Assembly (NCBI GenBank): GCA_028673005.1
Contig: CM054118.1
Span: forward strand, 83,825,855 to 83,889,854
Direction: 5' to 3'
Length of the DNA: 64,000 bases
From: Tanypteryx hageni
Lineage: Eukaryota > Arthropoda > Insecta > Odonata > Petaluridae
Positions within the stretch are counted from its first letter, which is position 1. Every line of letters starts with the position of its first letter. The notes beneath the pieces are model-generated. The model was given only the letters and a program-made list of their open reading frames with translations, ran no database searches and was not told the DNA's origin. The position numbers and the translations under genes are program-made. Positions 20,890-33,249 of the stretch are shown here, piece after piece.

Positions 20890-22845
20890 TCTGAAGAGTT
20901 ACGATTGCTTGGCGTTTGCAGGGAAAATAAAAATAGATGGAATGAATAAAAATTAAGAAAAAAGCACACGGCAGAGACTTTTAGACATTCTTATAGAAAC
21001 AAATCGATAGTACTGCTCTTTTGTTTACATCAATTACGAAGAAAATTACTTCGGTGAACGACAAATAAAAACCATTTTTCTCTCCCTAGCTCTTATATGA
21101 TCTTTGAGGTATTGATTTTAAAAGAAATTGGATAGAATTTTAACATTCACCACGAAATAGTTGGCAAGAGAACGAAAACACAACGTATAGTTTCGGGGTA
21201 GAAAATCCCGAATGTTTGCAGGTCATGAATGAACGCCAGCGTCTTGTAAGCGAGTCAAGGAGATGTAATATTTTCAGACCCAATTAGGCATTTTCTATAC
21301 ACACACACCTCGAGTTCAAGGGGAAAATTCCATAGGTCCACGTATTTTACGCGGTTTTATATGTATTCTGACTCCGAAAGAGACCTTTTAGCAATCAACA
21401 TTGACACCCGCCCACTCCAAATATAAATATCGAAGTTTATGCATTCAATCAGTTTTTCCACAGCTACCAATGGTTACATATCTCTTCTCCTGTACGCACG
21501 CATCAGCCTCTCTCTCTCTCTCTCTCTTCTCTGTGATTGTTATTATTATCGGGGTTTATAACATTGAATCTTGCTGTTCTAGATTAATCATTTCAAAATT
21601 TGTTCCAAATATCCGCAAATTTTGCACTTTTTTTCTGGGAGACGTTGAACTCTCAATTTTAGTTTTATTCTAAAATTTCCATGTAGCGCAGAAAAATATA
21701 TTATGTGGCATTTTGCAAAGTAAAGAATTCCTTTGTTATCAGCCGTTTTTATGATGATTCTGCAATCGGATTTGTGTTATGCTTTGTTTGTTTGTATGGA
21801 GTTTCTGGCTAATCAATCTATTGGATTATTATTACCATTATTCCTTCCACACCACATACACACACACAAACAAGGGAAGAGGGAAACCCGGTGCTGGCCT
21901 ACTGTTTACAAAGATTTGTGTTATGCTTTGAGTACAATATTTTTATCTGTGTGGCGATTCATGGCGGCAATTATGAATTTATTGATGATAGAAAACCTTA
22001 ATTCAAGAAATGATTCCCAGATGGCAACATCTATAGTTTTGTTTCTCGAATCCGTACTAACAACGAAGCGAATTCGACTTGGATGGTCGACGCGTGAAGG
22101 TGCAACTAAAAATTGATCATATGCTAAAATAAGGTCTTTTGGATACACACAAACATGACGATGGACCAATGATTTGACCCTGAACCTTGTTGCTTGCATT
22201 TATTAATTTACTAAAGAAAGGAATCATTCAAAATAATTATTTAAAATATCCTACAATTGCTGCCGGCAGAATATCGATTAAGTTGGTTATTTTTTCAATA
22301 GTTCATGCATCCGGAGTTATTGAATTTTGTCTATATTGAAATAATCGAATTGTGCTATAAAAGGCAAAAAAAATCTTTCGTCTCGTTTTTTCATTTCACT
22401 CTATAAAATGCGATTTTTTTATTTTATATCTCTCCCCAACTCTATCCCCTTCATTTTTTATTTAAAAGCATTGGATTCGGTTCCATTTTTAGAATTTCTT
22501 ACCGTTGAAATCACTACAAATCCCCCTTTTCTGGCATCAAACGAATTTTAAAGCAAATTCAGCATGGATTTGAATTTTTCCTTCCATATGTACTTTGTTA
22601 GTTAGCTGTACAACTGTTCATGCCTCAAGTTTGTATCTTAATCTTCTAAATAATTTAATAAAATCATTATTATGCATATTAATTACTTTACAATGCTTTT
22701 ATTGTTGTTAATAACTATTACATGTTCCAATTTTTTCATATTTTTCCTTATATATATCTACCCACTTGCCAATTGTCAGATTCTCACCAATTCTGGATTA
22801 ACCACCTCCACACCGGTGTGACGCCCGCGGATATACTGCTAAACT
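20890..22845. other. Mostly unique AT-rich DNA
   Basis: Contains a short (CT)n run at about 21503-21530 and a SINE fragment near 21865. The frames at 21401-21673 and 21733-22116 show no family features. Confidence 0.45.
21868..21900 (-). mobile_element. SINE 3' fragment
   Basis: GAGGGAAACCCGGTGCTGGC at 21879-21898 matches the 3' body of the tRNA-derived SINE at 14825-14845 and 51183-51200. Only this short piece is present. Confidence 0.4.
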
Positions 22846-22849
22846 TATA

Positions 22850-24407
22850 CCGTATTTAATCGATTGTAAGCCGACTTTTTTTTACCTTTTCACCATCTCA
22901 GAAATTGCCACTCGTCTTAGAATCGGTGTCAAATAAAATAGTAATTGAATTTATTTCTTCAGTTACATTATAATGCAAGATATAAGCGTTGTAAAGAATA
23001 CGCAAACTATCTACTATAAAGAAGAATAAAAATGACCGAATAACTAAGACGAAATAAATTACGTAAATAATAAGAGGCGCGTCAAAGTTGTAATAATTGT
23101 GGTGGCAGTGCACGTATTCGTAGGCTTTCACACTCCTCCACTAACTAAAATATTTCATTGTAGTGTCACCAACTTGACGTATTTTCCGCTAAATCTAGCT
23201 TTTTATCTAGATACCGTCTGGGGATTAGAAAAATGTAAGCTAGGGGATAGCGGATTTTTCGACTTAATTTTCACCAAATTGATGTTTCAGGTTTTTTTTA
23301 AATAAATAATTTTATCGTTAAATGTAACAAAATAAGTACTTACAAGTTTATAAAGTTAAACATGCGACGATTTCTCCCGTTTTTTCAATTAAATAACGGA
23401 CGCATCATTCATCAAATAAATAGTATTCTTAAACTACCTTCCTCGTATTTTATAGTCATTGCCACTCTCCACTCATTACATTGATAAAGCTATTAAGTAT
23501 TCTTTCAATACTGTTTCAAATTCGCAAACATACATCATGTATACAAACTCCGGTGTTGGCAACACTGTTTACGTGTCTTGTGAGTGTCCTGTGATTCCCG
23601 AGTGAAATATTTCGTTTCGTTGTGAACAAGTGTAAACTTCTTATTTCTTAGCGAGTTTTTCGGTTTTTAATTACCCCATGATGGGACGAACGCATTACTC
23701 TGCGAACTTTAAGAGGAACGTTATTGCCTATGCAGAAGAGACATCTAATCTTGCAGCACAACGGCGCTTTGGGATTGACGAATCAAATGTTAGACGCTGG
23801 AGGAGAGATAAAGAAAAGTTACTTAAGTGTTCAAGCAAAAGAAAAACATTTGGAGGCCCCAAGCAAGGACGTTACCATGAATTGGAGGAGATCCTTAATA
23901 ACTTTGTGATTGATCAACGAAATAACTGTTTGCCAGTGAACTCCGAGATTATACAAACAAAAGCTCGTGAAATTGCTCGAGAACATAAAATTAGTAGAAG
24001 TGAGTGTAAATTTAGTCGGCACTGGGTACAGCTGTTTATGAAACGATGGGGTACTTGTTCTTCGTCGTCGTACATCAATCGCCCAAAAACTGCCAGCTGA
24101 TTACGAAGAGAAACTAATTTCCTTTCAACTCGCTCGATGGCACAGAAGATGACGTTTTGTGGGATGAGGAGAGTGAAAAAGAGTCGTCGTGTGAAGATAT
24201 ATTTTAGTAAAAAAATGTTAATGTTGTTGCAATTTCTGTTTTTAATCTTTATTTAATTACGAACTGAAAATCCGCCACATTCATACTTGTTGGAATATCG
24301 AGATAAATAGTCCTAATTGACCAAAAATATTTTTTTTCCTTGCGTGGACTTGTGAAAAGTGGGGGTCTGCTTAGAATCAGTGTCGGCTTATAATCGATTA
24401 AATACGG
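22850..24407 (+). mobile_element. pogo/Tigger transposon, internally deleted
   Basis: Inverted ends of 26 bp with one mismatch lie at 22850-22875 and 24382-24407 (CCGTATTTAATCGATTGTAA then GCCGAC). Each is bordered by TA (22848-22849, 24408-24409), the target duplication of the pogo/Tigger group. The 1558-bp element carries the N-terminal and C-terminal parts of a transposase but not its catalytic middle, so it is a classic deletion derivative. It could only have been moved by a transposase supplied from elsewhere. Confidence 0.9.
23678..24212 (+). pseudogene. pogo/Tigger transposase lacking DDE catalytic domain
   Basis: The frame starts at 23678 with MMGRTHYSANFKRNVIAYAE. The helix-turn-helix motif follows (AAQRRFGIDESNVRRWRRDK, residues about 28-47), then a CENP-B-type DNA-binding domain (residues about 68-130, ending FSRHWVQLFMKRWGT). 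These two domains recognise the transposon ends in this family. A frame change near 24070 is needed to continue into IAQKLPADYEEKLISFQLAR, the usual linker to the catalytic domain. The sequence then passes directly to DGTEDDVLWDEESEKESS and a stop, the acidic C-terminal tail. The DDE/DDD endonuclease core of roughly 250 residues is missing. It might still bind ends and act as a repressor if expressed, which is inference. Confidence 0.85.
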
Positions 24408-24409
24408 TA

Positions 24410-25545
24410 TATAGGAGCCATAGATATATAATTGTTCTAGAGCCTTTACGCTTCAATAAAATGAATATCCTCGTATAGCTCATTTTATTATTTCATTAAC
24501 TTGGTCATACGTTTTGAAAAACTTAAGAACCCAAAAATGAAAATGATATTGATTCGCGGTCTCTGACAAACGCGAATAAAATATTTTACTTTATTCATGA
24601 AAAACTTGATGAATAAAGTGTATGTATATCACAACACAATGAATCCTTTTTGTTAAATTTTAACGGACTTGCAATCCAGCTTAAAGACGCTAAATAAATC
24701 ACTAAAATAGTAAAAATGTTCTGATTACGCAATGGGATAAAATCGCTCTCACATAAAATGGTGGAATCGGGCAGGTGACAAAAGGAAGAAATAACGAACG
24801 AAAATTAATTTTTACTTAAGCGTAAAGATGTAAGTCCAACTTTACCAAAGCGTAAGGATCGACATGATTGATCCATTCGCAATGCATCTGCTACTCAAAG
24901 CATGAGCAAAATGGAGTGCCTATCAAGCCGGCGACCGAAGCTTCATTAGACGCATGTAGAGCACGAAAACAAAACCTCTGAAATCCTAGAATGGCGGAGC
25001 CAAATAGCGAAAGCTCATGCTCCATACAAAAAGGAAGCAAACAAAAACACTCGAACCAGGGTCGCAGTAAAACAAAAAGGAACACGGCCAGGAGCAAACA
25101 ATCAGAATGGTGGATTGCTGCTCACGCGTTGAAACTGCAATCAAGCATGCACACGTCTTAATTAATCACAAAAAGATAAAATTGCCTTTAATCGCCCTCT
25201 CCATCCCGTTGTAAATAACACCGAATCCTCCCATTTGCGTGTTTGTCAGAGGGATAGAGAAAGAGGTTTTCGCGCAAATGCAAATCTTTATCCCTTTGCG
25301 ATGCTAACTGATTGTGCCCCGGGATTATTTGTCCACTAGCGGCGCTGCATCACAAAAGTAGCTCCGATTCTGCGCGTGAAAATCTAGATGACTATATGAA
25401 TAAAGCATATAAACTCATAATATATTCACCCTTTTTGTGAGCTTGCGTCATATTTATTCAATCTTAAAAACCTCATAAGAAGTGATTTTTCGTTAAAATA
25501 TCATTGTACGAGTATTTATAATGCATAACTCCTCGTATCAGCTGT
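24410..25545. other. AT-rich DNA, nothing recognised
   Basis: The minus-strand frame at 24891-25097 has no family features. A GC-richer patch at 25200-25350 shows no open frame or repeat. Confidence 0.5.
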
Positions 25546-25551
25546 GTTCCA

Positions 25552-25775
25552 TGTCGTTTCTCCCAAAGCACTTCACCCACGGGACGTTTTACCCACATAT
25601 TTCTCCCGCAGGTCATTTCACTCGTGCACTCTTCTCCCACGGGACGTTTCACCCACGAGAGTTTTCATCCAAAGACCTTTTACCCATGCCTTTTCACCCA
25701 TAGGTTTTTCGCCCACAATCCAGTTCACCCACATAAGGTTTCACCCAATGATCTTTCATCCATAATTGGTTCTCC
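25552..25775 (+). repeat. Left terminal inverted repeat of the 5-kb element
   Basis: Tandem, degenerate TTTCACCCA units. Frames at 25521-25703 and 25544-25765 read through it and are repeat artefacts. Confidence 0.75.
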
Positions 25776-25799
25776 AAAGGTTTAGTCCATCCAAAGACT

Positions 25800-27795
25800 T
25801 ATGAACGTAACTAATGTAACATAAATAATATATAATAAGTAATCGCATAACAGAATACCTCAATATTTGTGGCCATAATTTCACTTTGTAAACGCGCATT
25901 GTATTATTTTCATTGGAATGTCATTTCCTAAAACCTTTAAATAAAACATATAACAGCAGTTGATATCATTCTAAATTTTATCCTGTAAGGGCATAACTAT
26001 ATAAGAAAAGAATGGGTAAAGTGACGTATGGGTAATGTCTGTCTTTGTGAAACGAATGTCAAATGTGTTTTTAATTAATCATTTCATTCCGTAAAAAGAT
26101 AAAGAAAGATCGTAGTCTAAAAATAAGTTTCCATAATGTATTTACCTTATTAAAAAATAAATAATATCATATTAAACATAAAAAGATGTTCTTATATTAA
26201 AAACGGAATTTCCATTCTATATTTAATAGAGAATTATCCAATCTGAAAAATGAGCTTTTTTGGTGTAATAGGATTCGAAACGTTTCTGTATTCAAAACTA
26301 CACTGTAATTATCTCATTCTAAAACGCATAAAATAAGCAAATCACAAAAGAAGTGAGAAAGAAGTATATTTTTGCAATAGTAAAATTATACAATATAAAA
26401 TTCCTTTGTAAATAAATCTCTAAATAAAAACGAACATGATAAACATCAACCACGGGACTTTCTCAGTATTTCTAACACTTAAAATGCAGTGGTTCTTTCG
26501 AATGATATTAATTCTTGATTTCAATTTTTTGAGAATATGAAGATTTTCTTCCTATTTTCTTTTCTAATTCATTTTTAAATAAAATAAACCGGATAAGGCT
26601 TAACAACAAACACTGTTTATTTAGTTTCCACAGCTTTGATTAACTTAACAGTCATTTAAACATTGCTATCTGATACAGAGAGAAATGATTTCACTTGAGA
26701 ATTCAACGTAATGTTTTTACTTACTCTCACCAATAATGTTTTTGGAAAAAAATACGCTTTGTAAAGGTAATTTCGACTGTTAATAGATTATTAAATCAAA
26801 TGATTGTTTACACCCGCATATTATTTTTGGAGAAGAATACGCTTTGTATTTGTAATTTCGACGGTCAATGTATAGAGTATTTCATAATATGATTTTTCAT
26901 GAGTACGTAATTTCATCTACATTAACTTGGGTAAAATATTCAATTTAATATTAAAATTTTTCTTCTAATTTACGTTCCTGTGTATTGACATACTTCTATG
27001 TCCAATGTTCAATAGTGTGCAGTTTATTTGCCTATTTTCCAAACCAGGACTAATGCAGGCTGGTTTCTCGAATTTGACATCCCGAATTGATTACTTATAT
27101 TGACAGGAAATCCTTCAGTGTGTGTTAGTCATTCCAAGGAATTCTAATACCGTAAATACCATTTGTAATTCATAGTTTATCAATGATAGAGACAAAGTGT
27201 AAAACAAATAAATAGACCATTATCAAGTTCAAATTACTAGAAACAATGTCAAAAACTCTTTCTGAAATATTTTCTATGTATTCTTTTTAAACAAATGAAT
27301 TTAATAAAAGTTACTGTTTATAAGCTAATATTTGTGGATCAACTGTTCATTACTAATGAGTAGTCGAGCGGAAAAGAAAATACCCCATTTGTTCACTCGT
27401 CTATGCTCAAGCCTATTTCGGTAATAAACGTCTCCATGGCAACAATACGATAAAATGAGGTTTAAAACGCTAAGTTTTAGTAGAAATTCAAGAAAGTACA
27501 ATCAGTTATAAACATTCGGTGATAAGAATTAGACTCTACATTCCTATCCTTAGAACGGTACAAATCTTGCTCCCATATCACAATATTAAGAAATTTTAAA
27601 GGGTTAAAGAAAACATCTCTGCACGATGGATTTTGGATTTCCTATTTAAATCAAATTGGGAAAAAACGTTCCTGGAATCGAACCCAGGACTTCAATCATA
27701 ACCAAATAAAATACCTCACGGATATGGGCTCTGGCAGCGTCTCATACCAGGTTTCATGAAAATCGGTCCATTGATGTCAAATTTGTTAGCAGGGG
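25800..27795. other. AT-rich interior of the 5-kb element
   Basis: No frame of 60 codons or more. A block near 26740-26770 recurs at 26820-26850 (AATACGCTTTGTA followed by GTAATTTCGAC), a short direct repeat. A T-arm-like CCTGGAATCGAACCCAGG at 27671-27688 is isolated and not a tRNA gene. Confidence 0.5.
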
Positions 27796-27799
27796 ACAC

Positions 27800-28242
27800 G
27801 CACACAGAGAGCACATAAGGCTATGTTTCATTTGAAAACGCCTAAAAATGGAAAATAATCTTACGAGATCGCCACGGTGTCCGTGTGTGTGTGTCCCCTA
27901 ATCTCATCTTCATGAATATCCAGATTTCAACTAAATTAGTTACATTGAATCTTCACATAAATTAATGACCAAAATGACATATTTGGACCGGATCGACTAA
28001 GCAGGGGTGCCACATTTGCAAACTTAACTTTTGGGTAATTATTAATCAACCGATTTCAACGAATTTTGTGTAAAGTAGGCGCACAACATAAAAAAACAAA
28101 ATGAAGATGTTTGGTACAGATATAGAAAGCAGAGCTGCCACAATACAAGGGATAAAAAAAATTAATTTTATAAGTATTTGTGTTGAAATGTTCAAATCAA
28201 TTTTAAACAAAGTTAATACTTATAATATATACATACAAACTA
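27800..28242 (+). repeat. F2, left part of second split copy
   Basis: Matches the minus-strand F2 copy at 10562-10975: GACATATTTGGACC, CGACTAAGCAGGGGTGCCAC, AACCGATTTCAACGAATTTT and GCAGAGCTGCCACAATACAA. It is interrupted at 28243 by a LINE. Confidence 0.7.
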
Positions 28243-29497
28243 AACTAAAGTCAATGTAGTGTAAAGATTACAGAACAATATGCCTTGTGTCACACACTTC
28301 GAATATCATCCCGATGATTCTTAATAAAAGGCAGAAGAAATGCTAGGGGAAGGTCAATTCTGTTTCAGAAAAGGACGAGGAACGAGAGATGCTATAGGGG
28401 TGGTTAGAATAATATCAGAAAGGGCAATAGAATACAGTCAAGATATATGCGTATGTTTCGTAGACTGGCGGAAGGCTTTTGATAGAGTAAATTGGGTAAT
28501 GTTGATGAAGATATTAAAGGATATAGGTGAATCAGGTTGAAAAGGTCAGGTTGGAGAATGCGAACACCTGCGGAGTAAATATCGGGAGAGGAGTAAGACA
28601 GGGTTGCTACCTATCGCCGACCCTATTCAATATATATGGAGAAAGTGTAATGGAAGAAGCGTTAGAAGGGACAGGTGATTTCAAAATTGGAGGAAGGATT
28701 ATATGAACAGTAAAATATGCGGATGATCGAGTACTTCTAGCAAGAAAGGGAGAAGAATTCCAGAAAATGACAAATAGACTAGTAATAATAGGTAGAAAAT
28801 ACGGTATGGAAATGAATACAAAGAAATCCAAGGTCATTCGGATATTGGGCAAAGAAGAGAATCTGAACATAAGTGTTGGAGCAAAGTCTTTAGAACAAGT
28901 TACAGGCAAGAAATACCTTGGAAGAAGCATAACAAGCGTAGCAAAATGTGCGGATGAGATCAGAACTAGAATAAGAGAAGCAAAAGCGGCTTTCAGATGA
29001 AAGAAACACATACTTACGGGGAATATAAGGGAAGATATCCGCAAGAAGTTCATAAAATGCTTTGTATGGAGTATAGCATTGTACAGGGCAGAAACATGGA
29101 CGATATGGAAAAATGACATCAAATACTTGAAAAGTTATGAAATGTGGACTTGGAGGAGAATGCTGAAGATAAAATGGAAAGATAGGATGAAAAACGATGA
29201 AGTGCTACGAAGAATAGGAGAGAAGCGAATGATTATACAGACTAAGAAAGAGGAAGGTAAACTGGGATGGACAATACCTGAGGAAAGAGCGTGTGATTAA
29301 ATACGTGTTAGAAGGAAAACTAGATGGGAAAAGGGAACGAGGTAGGAAAAGGTTTCAGCTGATAAACGATTTGAAAGGGAAAGAGAGTTATCAAGATATG
29401 AAAAGGACAGTGGAAAATAGGAGTATATGGAGAACCAGGTTAAACCACAAATAATCACGGACCTGTCTACGGAAAGACTACCTATGATGATGATGAT
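28243..29497 (+). mobile_element. RTE-like LINE, 5'-truncated copy 1
   Basis: The insert interrupts F2 cleanly. The left flank ACAAACTA (28235-28242) and right flank ACAAAACTA (29498-29506) look like a short target duplication. The 3' end is a (TGA/ATG)n tract at 29484-29497, as in copy 2 at 62383-62394. The body encodes only the reverse transcriptase and C-terminal part; endonuclease and any ORF1 are missing. Confidence 0.85.
28258..29330 (+). pseudogene. Non-LTR reverse transcriptase, RTE-like, broken
   Basis: Protein-level landmarks in order are CKDYRTICLVSH (28258 on), FRKGRGTRDAIG, the motif-A block FVDWRKAFDRVNW (28459 on), the motif-C block KYADDRVLLA (about 28712), YGMEMNTKKSKV, CFVWSIALYRAETWT and the post-domain EMWTWRRMLKIKW. 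They lie in several frames with stops (after 28537, 28998 and 29297), so the copy is dead. The two Asp of YADD are intact. The same order and C-terminal signature occur in copy 2. The YRTISL and AETWT signatures resemble RTE-clade LINEs common in arthropods; a related clade is possible. Confidence 0.85.
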
Positions 29498-30190
29498 ACA
29501 AAACTATATTAGCATATTTAAACAGAATCAGCCAAACAGAGGTGTCACAATCGCAAATTTGACTCATTCAGAAATTAAGGATTTGGAAGGAATTGGCTGA
29601 ACGGATTTCATTTAAATTTTCTATATATGATTTATACAACATATCATAATGAAATCTAGACGTTCAAAGCAGAGTTAAGAACAAGGCTACCACAGTAAAA
29701 AGTTAACTAATATTTCTTTTACACATATTTCTTGAGTACTGACGTAATGGATTTTAACCAAATATAGTATATTTAATTTTCATATAAATAATTAACCAAA
29801 ATATCATACCGGGTCGACTAAACAGGGCTAACCATAATATCTAGGTTAGCTTTTTTCTGTAACTATGAATTTGGAAGATATTGATTGAACGGATTTCAAA
29901 ATAATTTCATTTGTAGGGATAGTATAGAATGGCAAAACGTGATGAGTATGTTTAGAACGGATCAAAAAAGCAGGACTACCACAATATATGAGGAAAAATT
30001 ATTTTCTGATTTCAAAGCAAATACTTACCATACGATTATTCTACAGCGAATTTTACGAAAAGCACTTCTGTACCGCCGAAAAACCTGTGTACACCCCTAC
30101 TTGTTATTTAATAAAATTATATTGAAAAGAAAGTAGGCAGATTAATTCCTTTTAGAACTACTTTTTTGATATATGTATTTGTTTTTATGA
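29498..30190 (+). repeat. F2, right part of second split copy
   Basis: Continues the F2 unit after the LINE. It contains two more internal units with GGTGTCACAATCGCAAATTT / GGCTAACCATAATATC, then AATTGGCTGAACGGATTTCA / ATTGATTGAACGGATTTCA and GGCTACCACAGT / GGACTACCACAATAT. The GAAAGTAGGCAGATTAATTC end near 30129 matches 7355-7380 in reverse. Confidence 0.7.
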
Positions 30191-30376
30191 AATTTTCTAT
30201 ATTAGTTAATGTGCGTTGACTATATTTAGTCTGCTGCTGGGCCATTTTTTGTTTGTTTACGTTGCTACAATATTAATAAATAATAATTTACTTGAGATAC
30301 TATTAGTAAAGATTTACTATTATAATGGGCTCGTTTGAATTTTTAGCATTTAAACTGAAGCACGGCCCAAAAACAA

Positions 30377-30572
30377 TGGGTGAAAGATCTTTGGGTGAAA
30401 CCTTATGTGGGTGAATCGGATTGTGGGCGAAAACTTATGGGTGAAAAGGCATGGATGAAAGTTCTTTGGATGAAACTTCTCGTGAGTGAAGTGTCTGTGG
30501 GTGAAATGACCCGTGGGAGAGGTGTCTGAGTGTGAAACGTCCCTTGGGTGTTGTGCTTTTGGTGAAACGTCC
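30377..30572 (-). repeat. Right terminal inverted repeat of the 5-kb element
   Basis: Reverse-complement partner of 25552-25775 with roughly 75-80 percent identity by eye, again built from GGGTGAAA units. Confidence 0.75.
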
Positions 30573-30589
30573 GTATATCATCAGCTGTC

Positions 30590-33245
30590 ATTGAAGACGT
30601 TAGAAATGAATTTCAACTATCCGTCTTGGCATTAATGGAATCACTGAAATATTTGCTAAACTATTGTTTATTTTTCTATAATTAGTAAGACAGCATTTGC
30701 AACGACCTATCATATTTGACGGGCGATTACAACAATCGATAATTAACGAACGGGTTAAAACACCAATATCATTCGAATTGATTCATAATATCAACGTTAA
30801 TGGTGAATTTGGTTTTTCGCGTAATAATATTGCTTTACATAGAAAATTTTAAGAATAATTTTAAATAATGTGAATTACAAAAAAAGTCATTTATTAGTAG
30901 TAAACCGTAAAGATATTTAACCCACAGAATAATCACGCTGATTCATAACCTAATGTTAGCGTAATTTGTTCTTATGACAAGCGAACGAAATAGTTGGGAA
31001 CTATCTTTCCTCAATTCACAATGCTTAACATCGTAATACGTCTTGGAGTTTTCCGAAGAAAATTTTGTAATTTAACAAGGACAAGTCTCATTATATCACG
31101 CGTACTAGTAAATAACTCTTGCTTTCGAACAAGTGGGTACGAATTCTTATTGCGACCAAAACCACCTAGTTCCATGAAACTTAATGAGAACATTGTCCCA
31201 AGAGAAGAAGCGAGATTTCGGACGATAGCGAGTAGAAAGAATGGAAGAAGAAAGAGGAAGAAGGATCCTTTCATTCTTACCTGGAATAAATTACTAGTAT
31301 TCACCCAGCATACGTGTTCATTATAGCCCCTTTCAAACTGGGAGACGACGTAGAAATGAAGTCCTCAACCTAATCAGGAACTTTGTGTATCGAGTTTCAT
31401 CTCATCTCATTTCGGATCTGTTGTAGACATTATTGTATTGACTCTGCGATAGAGAGATAAGGAATTCAATATTACCCTTGCGAGTAATAAAGAAATATTA
31501 TTTGACTTGAAATAAAAATATTACGATAAAGTTGATAAAATTGAGAAAATAAGAAAAAGATTACCTCTAATTTGCAACTCAATAATATGCAGAGACCTCT
31601 CTGAGAAGCAATTTTATTTTATAATAATCATAAAGAAAAATAATAAAATGTGGGTTTCTAGCATGCTTTACCAAGAAATGTAAAGAAAAGAACTCTCAAT
31701 CCATAAATTCCATAAAATTAGGGTTTCAATCTCACATAAAACTGTTTTTAGTTACCATTGCTTATTAATATTTAAATCATCCCTTAAAGTAAGTCTTCAA
31801 CTCTCATACTGTAGAATTGTGTTTACTACATACAATTGGTAATTTTCAAATAATCTCTGGTGGTATTTCTATGGACAAATATACTTCACTCAGTTCCTTC
31901 GTTCTGGCAGATTTCCTGGGAGAATTTCGTAAGAAATTAAAAATTGACCAATTTATCCAATATTAGCCAAAACTTATACCCACAATTTTTGTACGGAACT
32001 TATTAAATATACCGATACTGATCGTCATTTTTATTTTACAGGAGGCGAAATTTATCGTTTATTCATTGATGTTGATAGTAATGATTATGTAAGATGACAG
32101 TTTATAATAACTGTATAATTGGGGCAAATAAAAAGAAGTACACTATTTAAATTTGTGGCAATGGAATGTCTAATATTTTTCATATTTATATGTTTATGAT
32201 ATTTTATTGTCAATGCTATAAATAAATTGAGTGTAAATGGAAGTAGTTGAATTTATCGTACCTTTTAAGAAATATATCACTTAGTCTAATGCAACTGATT
32301 TAAATTTATAATAACTACCAATTAAATTTGACATGTTCTTTTATAACATATTTTTTTAAAAGTTCATTTGAAATATTGTCAGAATATCCAGGAAAATTTA
32401 ATTTCCCAACTAAATCAAAAGAAAAGAAAGCCGAAAAATCTAGTATTGATGTTAATAGTGATATTGAAACAGAGAAAATAGCTTTCTCCTCTCACCCATT
32501 TGTAAATTTCGGGCTTCATAATTTTACTTATATCATTTTTAATTATCTTGTGCCTGGCAGTAATAAACTAATTTTGGTGTAAGACCTTTTACTAATTGCC
32601 CTTCTGAAAAGATAAATTTATGTCCTTAGTGAAATTTAAAAAATATAATTTTATGAAATATGTTATCTAGATCTGATCAAGTCAAGTGGTGCGTAATTTG
32701 CAGTACCAATAGCAATTGTGCTGCATTAACCATTTTTACTGAACCTCAGAAAAAATGTTTTCGCACATAGAATCTAAATTACATCCCTTGTCATGTTTTT
32801 CTGCGCTACCAAGTCATATACAGTTCTCCAAAACAATTGAATGTTTCAGTTACGGATTTTTCTTTTGCGTTCGGTATTCCTGGTGTTTGTTGAATTGATG
32901 CATCAAGAAGGCTATCCGCTTGACTTTTCAATCAAATATCTGTACGCTGAAAAAAACAAGAGAATGCTGCACAAAATACCGCCATTTTAGTGTCACGAAC
33001 AGAGAGCGAATTCCAATATTGTCCCGTGTTTCATATTTCACTCTAAAAGAAAAATGTTTTCTCTAACCGAATATCTCCGTATCTTTTTTTCTTCAGCGAT
33101 AAAAAAGGCGTATTCTCGTTCATAAAATTAGCCCTCACGTATAAAAATTGCAACGAGAATTTTAAATTTTTCTCGCAATGCATTTCATGAAAAATGAATC
33201 TAACTGCCCTCATCCATCCAATCACATTTTCTGCCACATCCACTT
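30590..33245. other. AT-rich DNA, nothing recognised
   Basis: The overlapping frames at 30994-31326 and 31011-31304 are antiparallel and show no family features. No repeats shared with other parts of the window were found. Confidence 0.5.
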
Positions 33246-33249
33246 CGCC

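Larger units (their letters stand above)
25552..30572. mobile_element. 5-kb element with long repetitive inverted termini
   Basis: Left arm about 25552-25775, right arm about 30377-30572, in inverted order. Aligned blocks include CAAAGCAC / CAAAAGCAC, ACGGGACGTTTCACCC, GTCATTTCAC, TTTCATCCAAAG, CATGCCTTTTCACCCATA, TTTCGCCCACAATCC and ACATAAGGTTTCACCCAA. Each arm is built from degenerate TTTCACCCA-centred units of about 14-18 bp. Long inverted repeats with internal subrepeats resemble Foldback- or Mutator-type ends. No transposase is visible. The interior is AT-rich (25800-27660), then an F2 copy that itself holds a LINE. Confidence 0.7.

Noticed and set aside
24891..25097. 68-codon minus frame with hydrophobic start
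   Set aside because: No recognised family, no splice sites that extend it, and no repeat or conservation evidence.
27671..27688. T-arm-like CCTGGAATCGAACCCAGG
   Set aside because: No acceptor stem, D-arm or anticodon arm can be placed around it; at most a tRNA or SINE remnant.
28607..29122. 171-codon minus-strand frame
   Set aside because: It is the antisense of the LINE reverse transcriptase, whose sense-strand motifs are clear.
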